A DNA stretch of 10,737 bases from Treponemataceae bacterium (GTDB lineage Bacteria; Spirochaetota; Spirochaetia; Treponematales; Treponemataceae): the NCBI GenBank assembly GCA_024697985.1, contig JAILRX010000099.1:1-10737 (forward strand), read 5' to 3'. Below, piece by piece: positions 1 to 6,491 of this stretch (the stretch's first letter is position 1; each line of letters begins with the position of its first letter). The notes below the pieces were generated by a model that saw only the letters and a list, made by a program, of their open reading frames with translations, was not told the DNA's origin and did not search any database. The position numbers and the translations under genes are program-made.

Positions 1-70
1 TAATATACCCAACATTTAAATGCTGTCAATATAATTATAGATTTGAAAACAAAAAACAAATCAATTTTTG

Positions 71-79
71 TGCTATAAT
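71..79 (+). promoter_or_regulatory. Extended -10 promoter of the Smr gene, probably leaderless
   Basis: TGCTATAAT is a perfect TATAAT (74-79) preceded by TGn, an extended -10 that can work without a good -35. None is visible at the usual distance. Only six bases separate the box from the ATG at 86, so transcription should start at or within a base of the start codon. No Shine-Dalgarno sequence is present. The upstream bases 1-70 are AT-rich and hold nothing else I recognise. Confidence 0.6.
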
Positions 80-85
80 TTCGTC

Positions 86-637
86 ATGGATTTTGGAAAT
101 ATTCTTGAACAATGGGAATCGACAACCGGAAAAAATTCCGGTGGGAAATCGAGCGACAACAAAAAGGCTGTCAAATCCGGCAAAAAGGCAAACGCCGACT
201 GGATAGAAAAGGCTTCGACAAATCATGGTCCGGCTAAAAGCCAGTCAAATAAATCTTCCTTTCACGACGCTATGGAAAAATGGCTTGATGCCAACGGAAC
301 CCAGGACAAGGACAAAAACGCAAAGGAAAAAGCTCAGCGTCGTGCTGAAAAAGCCACGAACTACGCCATTCTTCCGGTTGACGAAACACTCGACCTTCAC
401 GGTCTTACTCAGGACGAAGCCGAAAAGGCCCTGGACACATTCATTTACAACGCAAAACGGCACGGATGCCGCAAGGTCCTAATCATCCACGGAAAAGGAA
501 TACACTCCCCGGACGGAAATGCAGTTCTTGCACGACTTGTCCAGAATTTCATCGAGCGAGACAAAAGATGTGGAGCCTCAGGCCATCCGACAAACAGGGA
601 CGGAGCCACGGGCGCAACCTGGGTCATAATCAAATAA
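86..637 (+). CDS. Smr (MutS2 C-terminal type) domain protein
   Basis: The protein has 183 residues. Residues 1-95 are hydrophilic, Lys/Asn/Ser-rich and probably flexible. Residues about 100-183 form a stand-alone Smr domain with its three landmarks: LDLHG (102-106), HGKG (135-138) and the glycine-rich end GATGATWV (173-180). Smr domains bind nucleic acid and many are endonucleases; they occur at the end of MutS2, which acts on stalled ribosomes or recombination intermediates. Whether this one cuts DNA or RNA cannot be told from sequence. ATG 86 was chosen over an in-frame TTG at 68 because the TTG lies upstream of the -10 box and would not be transcribed from that promoter. No Shine-Dalgarno precedes either. 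The guanine deaminase follows after 48 nt with its own promoter. Confidence 0.88.
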   Translation: MDFGNILEQWESTTGKNSGGKSSDNKKAVKSGKKANADWIEKASTNHGPAKSQSNKSSFHDAMEKWLDANGTQDKDKNAKEKAQRRAEKATNYAILPVDETLDLHGLTQDEAEKALDTFIYNAKRHGCRKVLIIHGKGIHSPDGNAVLARLVQNFIERDKRCGASGHPTNRDGATGATWVIIK

Positions 638-650
638 CAGCTAAAATTTC

Positions 651-679
651 GTGCCAAAGGCCCAGTTTTATGCTACAAT
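651..679 (+). promoter_or_regulatory. Promoter of the guanine deaminase gene, probably leaderless
   Basis: GTGCCA (651-656, four of six matches to TTGACA) stands 17 nt before TACAAT (674-679), which is also preceded by TGC, giving an extended -10. The ATG at 686 begins six bases after the -10 box, the same geometry as at the Smr gene. There is no Shine-Dalgarno sequence in between. Confidence 0.6.
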
Positions 680-685
680 AAAATC

Positions 686-1153
686 ATGACAAACGAAGAA
701 TGCATGCAGCGCGCAATCGAACTTTCAGAACAGAACATTAAAGACGGAGGTGGACCTTTTGCAGCCGTAATCGTTAAAGACGGACAGATAATAGCAGAAG
801 GTGCAAACCGCGTAACTGCAGAAAACGATCCTACGGCGCACGCAGAAGTCACCGCCATCAGAAACGCCGCCAAAAAGCTCGGAACCTTTCATCTGGACGG
901 ATGCCAGATTTTCACGAGCTGCGAACCTTGCCCGATGTGTCTTGGAGCCAGCTACTGGGCGCACATCAGCAAAATCTATTATGGAAACAGCCGTGAGGAT
1001 GCCCGCAACATCGGATTTGACGATGCGTTTATATATGAAGAAATTCCTCTCCCAAGGGAACAGCGTTCAATTCCGATGGAAAATCTCTTGCACGAGCAGG
1101 CTCAAAAATGCTTCAAGTTATGGCTGACAAAGCCTGATAAGGCAACCTATTAA
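686..1153 (+). CDS. guaD: Guanine deaminase (cytidine-deaminase fold)
   Basis: This 155-residue protein should hydrolyse guanine to xanthine plus ammonia in the cytoplasm (purine salvage or nitrogen supply). The zinc site of the CMP/dCMP deaminase fold is complete: HAE (H52, with E54 as proton shuttle) and PCPMC (C82 and C85). It matches Bacillus subtilis guanine deaminase, as I recall it, in length and along most of its sequence, including GGGPFAAVIVKDG, NDPTAHAEVTAIR, SCEPCPMCLGA and GFDDAFIYEEI. N41 and D113 align with the residues that read the guanine base in that enzyme. This argues against TadA (tRNA adenosine deaminase), which lacks this C-terminal part. It has its own promoter and no Shine-Dalgarno. 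The flavoprotein gene follows after 50 nt with a separate ribosome binding site. Confidence 0.88.
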   Translation: MTNEECMQRAIELSEQNIKDGGGPFAAVIVKDGQIIAEGANRVTAENDPTAHAEVTAIRNAAKKLGTFHLDGCQIFTSCEPCPMCLGASYWAHISKIYYGNSREDARNIGFDDAFIYEEIPLPREQRSIPMENLLHEQAQKCFKLWLTKPDKATY

Positions 1154-1203
1154 ATTTGGAATCAGAAAATACATCTAAATAAATTTTTACACGGAGAAAA
1201 ATT

Positions 1204-2364
1204 ATGCAAATTTCAGAATCAATCAAATACGTTGGAGTTGATGACACAAAACTCGACCTTTTCGAAGGACAGTTCATCCTGCCGGCAGGAATGGCCTACA
1301 ATTCGTACCTCATCATGGACGAAAAAATCGCCGTTATGGATTCAGTTGACGGTCACTTTGGAGATGAATGGATTTCCAACCTCAAGGCCGCCCTTGACGG
1401 CAAAAAACCTGATTACCTTGTAGTTCAGCACATGGAAATGGACCACAGCGCAAACATCAAGCGCTTCACAGAAGAATTTCCAGAAGCAAAAATCGTCGCT
1501 TCGAAAATGGCCTTCATCATAATGAAAAACCTTTTCGAAACTGATTTCCCGGACAAGCAGATTGTCGTTACAGATGGAAGCAAGCTCGAACTTGGAAAGC
1601 ACGTCCTCAATTTCGTAACTGCACCTAACGTTCACTGGCCGGAAGTCATCATGACCTACGAATCAACTGAAAAAGTCCTGTTCTCCGCTGATGCATTCGG
1701 AAAATTCGGAACCTTCGAATACGATGATCCTGAAGGATGGGAATGTGAAGCACGACGCTATTATTTTGGAATCGTTGGAAAGTTCGGTGAGTCCGTACAG
1801 GCTCTTCTCAAAAAAATTGCTTCTTTTGAAATCAGCACCATCTGTCCTTTGCACGGCCCTGTTTTGAACGAAAACATCAGCCACTACATCAATCTCTACG
1901 ACATCTGGTCATCATACAGAGTTGAAACTGATGGAGTTTTCATCGCATACACATCAGTTTATGGAAACACAAAAAAGGCTGCCGAAAAACTTGCTGAACT
2001 TTTGAAGGCAAAAGGCTGTCCTAAGGTTTCAATCGCAGATCTTGCCCGCGAAGACATGGCAGAATGCGTAGAAGATGCCTTCCGATACGGAAAAATCGTT
2101 CTTGCAACGACCACCTACAACGGCGACATCTTCCCTTTCATGAAGGACTTCATCCATCACCTGAAGGACAAGAACTACCAGAACCGAAAAATCGGTCTCA
2201 TCGAAAACGGAAGCTGGGGACCTCAGGCCGCAAAAGTAATGACATCAATGTTCGAAGGAAGCAAGGACATCACTTTCTGCGAAAACAAGGTCACAATCAA
2301 GACTGCCGTAAAAGCAGACACACTCGCACAGCTTGAAAAACTCGCCGACGAGCTTGCAAAATAA
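1204..2364 (+). CDS. fprA: A-type flavoprotein (flavodiiron protein; O2 or NO reductase)
   Basis: The protein has 386 residues, close to the family's usual 390-400. The N-terminal metallo-beta-lactamase-like domain carries a full diiron ligand set: H76-x-E78-x-D80-H81, H144, D163 and H217. The C-terminal flavodoxin domain begins near residue 246, with an FMN phosphate loop at 250-257 (TSVYGNTK) and the later FMN-contact segment TTTYNGDIFPF (302-312). Flavodiiron proteins reduce O2 to water or NO to N2O in the cytoplasm of anaerobes, taking electrons from rubredoxin or another carrier. No rubredoxin domain is fused and no rubredoxin gene is in the window; the flavodoxin encoded opposite is a possible but untested partner. 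GGAG (1193-1196) lies 7 nt before the ATG, so unlike the two genes upstream it has a normal ribosome binding site. O2 versus NO preference cannot be told from sequence. Confidence 0.93.
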   Translation: MQISESIKYVGVDDTKLDLFEGQFILPAGMAYNSYLIMDEKIAVMDSVDGHFGDEWISNLKAALDGKKPDYLVVQHMEMDHSANIKRFTEEFPEAKIVASKMAFIIMKNLFETDFPDKQIVVTDGSKLELGKHVLNFVTAPNVHWPEVIMTYESTEKVLFSADAFGKFGTFEYDDPEGWECEARRYYFGIVGKFGESVQALLKKIASFEISTICPLHGPVLNENISHYINLYDIWSSYRVETDGVFIAYTSVYGNTKKAAEKLAELLKAKGCPKVSIADLAREDMAECVEDAFRYGKIVLATTTYNGDIFPFMKDFIHHLKDKNYQNRKIGLIENGSWGPQAAKVMTSMFEGSKDITFCENKVTIKTAVKADTLAQLEKLADELAK

Positions 2365-2391
2365 ACACGCAAAATAAAAAAGACCACAAAA

Positions 2392-2418
2392 AAGGACCCG
2401 TCCAACGAACGGGTCCTT
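2392..2418 (-). terminator. Intrinsic terminator between converging genes
   Basis: A perfect 10-bp stem, AAGGACCCGT (2392-2401) with ACGGGTCCTT (2409-2418), closes a 7-nt loop. Read on the minus strand the stem runs into a run of U (the A-run at 2388-2393), a classical terminator for the flavodoxin operon. Read on the plus strand only two U follow, so it would stop flavoprotein transcripts less efficiently, but it is the only candidate there. Confidence 0.88.
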
Positions 2419-2511
2419 CAAGGGACAAGAATAACAACGTTATCCTTTATCAGAAAATGAAACATCAAAACTCTATATATTAGGCGAACTACCCTTTATA
2501 TACTAAATTAA

Positions 2512-2934
2512 TTAAGCGCTGATCTTTTTACCGAATTCGGCACACTCGCCTTCACCCGCAGCGTCTGGTGTAAGGTTGATTTTAAGGCTGTCGGCAACAA
2601 GGTTTGCGCCACCAGCTTTTACGCGGTCTTCCCAAGAAGTAAGCCATTCGCCTTCTCCCCAGTCATACGAACCGAAAAGTGCAATGTTTTTTCCAGAAAT
2701 ACTTCCTTCAATTGATGAGAAGAATGGTTCCATGTAACTTTCTTCCAAAACTTCGCATCCCATTGCAGGACTTCCCAAAGCGATTACATCGTAACCTTCA
2801 ATTGATGGTGTGTTTTCAGAAAGGTTTACCAAATCGGCCTGATTTCCGGCTTCTTCAACACCCTTCTTGATTGACTGAGCCATCAGCTCTGTATTTCCAG
2901 TTGTACTTGCATAAGCAATCAAAATCTTTTTCAT
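2512..2934 (-). CDS. Short-chain flavodoxin
   Basis: The protein has 140 residues, typical of short flavodoxins of anaerobes. It is a cytoplasmic FMN electron carrier that can replace ferredoxin when iron is scarce. The FMN phosphate loop is STTGNTE (residues 10-16). The second FMN loop is SPAMGCEVLEE (55-65), and the third is GSYDWGEGEW (87-96), whose aromatic residues should stack on the flavin. AGGAGT (2941-2946) lies 6 nt before the ATG. It follows the DUF3793 gene by 21 nt on the same strand and almost certainly shares its transcript, which should end at the hairpin at 2392-2418. Its regulation is likely that of the palindromic operator at 3580-3622. The physiological partner is not shown by the sequence. 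Confidence 0.93.
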   Translation of the reverse strand: MKKILIAYASTTGNTELMAQSIKKGVEEAGNQADLVNLSENTPSIEGYDVIALGSPAMGCEVLEESYMEPFFSSIEGSISGKNIALFGSYDWGEGEWLTSWEDRVKAGGANLVADSLKINLTPDAAGEGECAEFGKKISA

Positions 2935-2955
2935 AAAATCACTCCTAACTTTTTT

Positions 2956-3516
2956 TTATGCCTGGCGACAAAGCTGTCTCAATGAAAATCCGTTCTTGAA
3001 TTTTGCAAGACATCGCTTTTCGCACTCGCAATATTTTTGACATAACTCAAGAGAGTACTGCTCGTCGCCGTAAACTTTCCAGCGACAGGCACACTTGAAA
3101 TTACATCCATTGTTTTCAATAAATCCCCTCACATCCGAAATCGGATAGCCCAAGAACACGCCAATTTCATGCGGCACCGAATCAATTTCCAAAAATCTTT
3201 GCTGCAACTCATCGATTACCGCATTCAGTCCGAAGGCCACCGGATAACCAAGCCCATCAATAAAACTGTACTCTTCATCCTGAAAAATATGATTTTCAAG
3301 ATTCGACTTGTTGTAAACAAAAACCAGAACCCTTGAATTCCTCAAGAATTTGATCCGCCTGAAATAAATCCCTTCTGAATTCAAAAGTTGATTGAACACG
3401 CTGATTTTTCTATCAGCCTCTTCACAGCTTTCACAAGTCAACGTGACAAGGTTCGAAGGTTTTATTCCTGCAAGAGTTGCCGAACAGTGCCTAACGATTA
3501 GTTCATCATACGACAT
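2956..3516 (-). CDS. DUF3793 family protein
   Basis: The protein has 186 residues and no signal peptide or membrane segment. Family features I recognise are an N-terminal HC motif (H10-C11), the segment PHEIGVFLGYP (115-125), GFIENNG (131-137) and WKVYGDE (146-152). Its biochemical function is unknown. From memory, relatives in anaerobes often sit beside flavodoxin or ferrous-iron transport genes, and the flavodoxin gene here fits. Eleven cysteines occur, eight of them after residue 137 (C138, C142, C144, C159, C163, C165, C169, C183), dense enough to suggest a metal or Fe-S site or redox thiols; that is inference. The start is supported by GGGAGG (3527-3532), 10 nt before the ATG. It is the first gene of its operon. 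Confidence 0.88.
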   Translation of the reverse strand: MSYDELIVRHCSATLAGIKPSNLVTLTCESCEEADRKISVFNQLLNSEGIYFRRIKFLRNSRVLVFVYNKSNLENHIFQDEEYSFIDGLGYPVAFGLNAVIDELQQRFLEIDSVPHEIGVFLGYPISDVRGFIENNGCNFKCACRWKVYGDEQYSLELCQKYCECEKRCLAKFKNGFSLRQLCRQA

Positions 3517-3579
3517 TTTTCAGCAGCCTCCCGATGCTTTGTTTTTTAATGTTTAACATGGCAGTTTTTTTTACTGCGA

Positions 3580-3622
3580 GTTAGCATTAACTAACTTACA
3601 TTAGTTAGCATACACTAACTAA
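3580..3622. promoter_or_regulatory. Paired palindromic operator before the DUF3793-flavodoxin operon
   Basis: Two 16-bp palindromes of form GTTAG-N6-CTAAC lie at 3580-3595 and 3604-3619, in the same phase with a 24-bp period and 14 of 16 bases identical. The second extends to 8-bp arms (TTAGTTAG at 3601-3608, CTAACTAA at 3615-3622). The arms match DtxR/IdeR half-sites (TTAG/GTTAG and CTAAC/CTAA), but those boxes have the halves nearly abutting, so MarR, HxlR or TetR-type regulators are also possible. The sites overlap the candidate -10 of the minus-strand promoter, the expected position for a repressor. Confidence 0.7.
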
Positions 3623-3635
3623 ATATTTTGTGCAA
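3607..3635 (-). promoter_or_regulatory. Candidate promoter of the DUF3793-flavodoxin operon
   Basis: On the minus strand TTGCAC (3630-3635) is followed after 17 nt by TATGCT (3607-3612). Both boxes are imperfect. The -10 falls inside the distal palindrome, so a bound regulator would block it. The resulting leader would be about 85 nt and contains a small GCAGT/ACTGC inverted repeat (3561-3577) around a T-run. Confidence 0.35.
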
Positions 3636-3699
3636 GTACTTTTGAAAAAATTTTTCACTTTTTTTAAAAAATCTGAATTTTCTTAGAATTTTTTTCTTC

Positions 3700-3728
3700 T
3701 TGAGATAAATCAAACCTCGATATAAAAT
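3700..3728 (+). promoter_or_regulatory. Candidate promoter of the membrane protein / alpha-galactosidase pair
   Basis: TTGAGA (3700-3705) is followed after 17 nt by TAAAAT (3723-3728), giving a leader of about 30 nt that includes the GGGAGG ribosome binding site (3754-3759). A better -10 match, TATAAT at 3744-3749, lies further down but would start transcription inside that ribosome binding site, so I prefer the upstream pair. The bases from about 3636 to 3700 are AT-rich and show no other clear element. Confidence 0.45.
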
Positions 3729-3764
3729 TAATTCAGTTTTTTCTATAATTATTGGGAGGAAAAA

Positions 3765-4721
3765 ATGAACAAAGCAGGAAAAATAATCGGAATAACCCTC
3801 GGTTCCATAGTCGGAGCAATTGTAGGAATTTTAGTTCTTTTAGTTTTGGTTATTACAATTGGCGCACACATCAAATATGCAGAATTCTATAAACTTACAG
3901 ATAATGTCGCAAAGAATCCCGGACTCTTTGACAATTACATTCCGCAGGGACTCACATTCAATGATGATGAGAACTATTTCGCAACCTGCGGCTACATGAA
4001 AGACCATAGTCAAAGCCGAATCTACACAGTTGATAAGAAAACCAAAAAGCAGCACATGTATCTTTTGACAAGCAACGGCGAACCTTTTTTGGGACACACA
4101 GGCGGACTTCAGTACACTAATGGAAATTTCTATCTTGCAAGCGAAGGTGAAGGCGTTTTCAGATTTTCAGCTTCAAAACTTGACGGTTCCAAAACACTTG
4201 AAATTGGACCTGCAATAAAAGTCAACAGCAACAGTTCCTTCATTTTTTCTGATGATGAATATATTTACGTCGGCGAATTCGCGCGAGTTCCGGCATATCC
4301 TTGCGACCATCCATTTTCGTTTAACGGAATTGAACATACAGCCATCATGACAAAATACAAAATTGATGATTTTGAAAATCCAGTTGAAATTTATTCAATT
4401 CCAGATGAAGTACAGGGATTGGCCAGAACAGAAAACGGCTCAATGTTCCTGTCTCGTTCTTGGGGACTCAGTTTTGCATCCTACGATTTTTACAAAACTT
4501 CTCAGATCGTAAAGACTGATGAAACAATGGATGGTGCACCAGTTTACTTCTTGACCGAACCATCTAAAAAAATCAATTCAATCTATTTCGCTGAAGATCT
4601 GGATATTGTTGATGGAAAATTCATTTCACTGACAGAAGGCGCAAGCAACAAATACTACATTGGAAAATTCGCTTTCGATTATAAGATTTTCAGTTTTGAT
4701 ATTGATGAATTAGAAAAATAA
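3765..4721 (+). CDS. Membrane-anchored protein with predicted beta-propeller-like extracytoplasmic domain, function unknown
   Basis: The protein has 318 residues. Residues 7-33 form one glycine- and aliphatic-rich membrane segment after a short Lys-containing N-terminus, with no lipobox or evident cleavage site, so it looks like a signal anchor with the rest outside the cytoplasm. The remainder is beta-rich with recurring blade-like units: YIPQGLTFNDDENYFATCGY (58-77), HTGGLQYTNGNFYLASEGEG (111-130), SSFIFSDDEYIYVGEF (157-172), VQGLARTENGSMFLSRSWG (216-234) and the final IVDGKFISLTEGA (281-293). This pattern suggests a propeller of the SMP-30 or YncE kind, but I cannot assign a family. The start has a strong GGGAGG 5 nt upstream of the ATG. 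The alpha-galactosidase begins 14 nt after its stop, so the two are probably co-transcribed. A role in sensing or binding a carbohydrate is only a guess from that neighbour. Confidence 0.75.
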   Translation: MNKAGKIIGITLGSIVGAIVGILVLLVLVITIGAHIKYAEFYKLTDNVAKNPGLFDNYIPQGLTFNDDENYFATCGYMKDHSQSRIYTVDKKTKKQHMYLLTSNGEPFLGHTGGLQYTNGNFYLASEGEGVFRFSASKLDGSKTLEIGPAIKVNSNSSFIFSDDEYIYVGEFARVPAYPCDHPFSFNGIEHTAIMTKYKIDDFENPVEIYSIPDEVQGLARTENGSMFLSRSWGLSFASYDFYKTSQIVKTDETMDGAPVYFLTEPSKKINSIYFAEDLDIVDGKFISLTEGASNKYYIGKFAFDYKIFSFDIDELEK

Positions 4722-4735
4722 TTAAGCAGGACTTT

Positions 4736-6487
4736 ATGAGCGATATTTTTACCAGGAATTTTTTTGCAAAACAGGACTACACGGCAACTCAAAACACCAT
4801 TGCAGGAACATTGGACATCCAAAATCTTCTGGAACTTGCAGGCATCAATGATACTGATGCACCTTTGCAGGGAAAAGCTTTGGCAAAGAAAGCCTGTATC
4901 GGTTCAGGCGGATGGCAGTCGTGGTCGCCGTGCTTCGAAACGCACCCGGGGCAAAAACAGCTTTCGGGCGGCAACTGTATTTTACGTCCAATGAAGGTCC
5001 TGATTGATTTTCCGGAAACTAAAAACCGCTCTTCAAAAAACTTGATTTTATGTCCGTTCACCTGCTATCTCAGGCTGGACGACTTCTATCTTGTCATCGT
5101 AAGTTTAGCTACGGTTAAACAGACGGAGTTGTTGCCGCCCGTACAATTCGTCCTTAACAGGAGCAGGGCACAAATCGAAATAGAGCTTGCCGACACCGGA
5201 AAAGTCTGGAAAGACGGCGACCTGCAATCTGAAATAGCCTTTTTCACCGCAGATTCTTATTTTGAAGCAAAGGAAAGCCTCAAATCAATATTTGACTGCG
5301 GACAGTTTGCCCAGATTGATTTTCTTGGCAAAAAGGCTCTTGGATGGGAAAGCTGGTACAATCATTACACGCAGATAGATGAAAAAATAATCATGGACGA
5401 CTTGAACGCCCTTGCAGAAAAGGAAACGGTTCTGAGTCTTCTAAAAGGTGCGGGCACGACTCAGGCTGGCGCGGGCATGACTCAGACTGGTGCGGGCGCA
5501 GTTCCTGTCGTGTTCCAGATCGACGACGGATGGGAAAGCTCTGTCGGTGACTGGTCAATCCACCAGAAAAAATTTCCGGGCGGATTAAAATCGCTTGCAG
5601 GACAAATCGAAGAAAAAGGCTTTGTACCTGGACTTTGGATCGCGCCATTTTTGCTTTACGAAACAAGCCTGGTTGCAGTCAATCACCCGGAATGGCTTTT
5701 ACGAAACAAAAACGGAAAACCTGTATGCTCAGGCGTAAATCCTGGTTGGAACGGACTCAAGCCATTATGCTGCCTCGATTTGAGTCAGGACGAAGTCCTT
5801 GCCTACCTCGATTCAATCATGGAAAGAGCCATCAACGTGTGGGGATTCCGCTATCTCAAACTTGACTTTATGTACGCCGGAATGATTTACGGCTCATTCA
5901 AAAATGGAGGAGCGGCTTTCGAATGGTACGAAAAGGCCATCAAGCTGCTGACGAAACGAAAATCTACCAAAGACGGAAAACCTGTCGCCTACCTTGGATG
6001 CGGCATCCCGATGGAACAGTCTTACAAGGACTTCCCTCTTTCCAGAATTGGTTGCGACACCTACGAGCATTGGGAAAACAAATTCCTAAAGATGATAAAA
6101 TGGAACGGCCGAAACGAAGCCTACCTCAACCTCAAGGATACCTTGGGCCGCTCGCTATGGGACAAAACGATTTATGCAAACGACCCTGATGTAATTTTCA
6201 TCCGAAACAAAAACTGCTCGCTTACTCGGAATGAAAAAATGCTTATCGCGCTCACAGACTCTATTTTTGCAAGCCAAATCATGTATTCTGATGATCCAAG
6301 CGACATAAGTTCCGTTGAAGAAATTGAACTTGCCAAGGAAATCAGTGCCGAATGCAAAAAATATGACCAGGAATTCAGCGTAAAAGAAACGGCCCCGGAT
6401 TTTTACGAGATCAAATCGAAAGACGGAAAAATCAGCGGGACCATCAATTTAAAGAAAGGCGCAATCCATAAAATCGAGCTAAATTAA
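4736..6487 (+). CDS. Alpha-galactosidase, GH36 type
   Basis: The protein has 583 residues and no signal peptide, so it should act in the cytoplasm on imported alpha-galactosides such as melibiose or raffinose-type sugars. An N-terminal beta-sandwich (about 1-195; includes GGWQSWSPCFETH at 58-70) precedes a TIM barrel starting at GWESWYNHYTQID (203-215). Barrel motifs are FQIDDGW (260-266), GLWIAPF (299-305), KLDF with the predicted nucleophile D377 (375-378), and RIGCD with the predicted acid/base D441 (437-441). A small C-terminal beta domain follows (about 545-583). AGGA (4728-4731) lies 4 nt before the ATG. Residues 238-255 are a low-complexity repeat absent from what I recall of relatives. 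The 3' end overlaps the opposing gene by 9 nt. Other clan GH-D activities (raffinose synthase-like, alpha-N-acetylgalactosaminidase) cannot be excluded. Confidence 0.87.
   Translation: MSDIFTRNFFAKQDYTATQNTIAGTLDIQNLLELAGINDTDAPLQGKALAKKACIGSGGWQSWSPCFETHPGQKQLSGGNCILRPMKVLIDFPETKNRSSKNLILCPFTCYLRLDDFYLVIVSLATVKQTELLPPVQFVLNRSRAQIEIELADTGKVWKDGDLQSEIAFFTADSYFEAKESLKSIFDCGQFAQIDFLGKKALGWESWYNHYTQIDEKIIMDDLNALAEKETVLSLLKGAGTTQAGAGMTQTGAGAVPVVFQIDDGWESSVGDWSIHQKKFPGGLKSLAGQIEEKGFVPGLWIAPFLLYETSLVAVNHPEWLLRNKNGKPVCSGVNPGWNGLKPLCCLDLSQDEVLAYLDSIMERAINVWGFRYLKLDFMYAGMIYGSFKNGGAAFEWYEKAIKLLTKRKSTKDGKPVAYLGCGIPMEQSYKDFPLSRIGCDTYEHWENKFLKMIKWNGRNEAYLNLKDTLGRSLWDKTIYANDPDVIFIRNKNCSLTRNEKMLIALTDSIFASQIMYSDDPSDISSVEEIELAKEISAECKKYDQEFSVKETAPDFYEIKSKDGKISGTINLKKGAIHKIELN
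5447..5497 (+). repeat. In-frame 21-nt tandem repeat inside the alpha-galactosidase gene
   Basis: Two full 21-nt units (5447-5467 and 5468-5488) differ at four positions, followed by a partial third (5489-5497). They encode GAGTTQA, GAGMTQT and GAG. The unit is about 70% GC, far above the surrounding gene. It sits after a barrel helix and just before the strand VPVVFQIDDGW, that is, in a loop on the barrel face away from the active site, where an insertion should be tolerated. Confidence 0.85.
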
Positions 6488-6491
6488 GCTC
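6476..6491. other. Small palindrome containing both stop codons of converging genes
   Basis: GAGCT (6476-6480) and AGCTC (6487-6491) pair around a 6-nt loop. The alpha-galactosidase stop TAA (6485-6487) and the opposing gene's stop (CTA read in plus, 6479-6481) both lie within it. The coding regions overlap by 9 nt. No larger hairpin or U-run is nearby, so how transcription ends here is unclear. Confidence 0.4.

Noticed and set aside
68..85. TTG at 68 as start of the Smr protein
   Set aside because: It lies upstream of and across the TATAAT box (74-79), so it would not be in a transcript from that promoter, and it has no Shine-Dalgarno. ATG 86 is preferred.
2426..2511. AT-rich stretch between the terminator and the flavodoxin stop, with a short ATAAC/GTTAT repeat
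   Set aside because: The inverted repeat has five pairs, no open frame with a start site was found, and there is no sign of an RNA gene.
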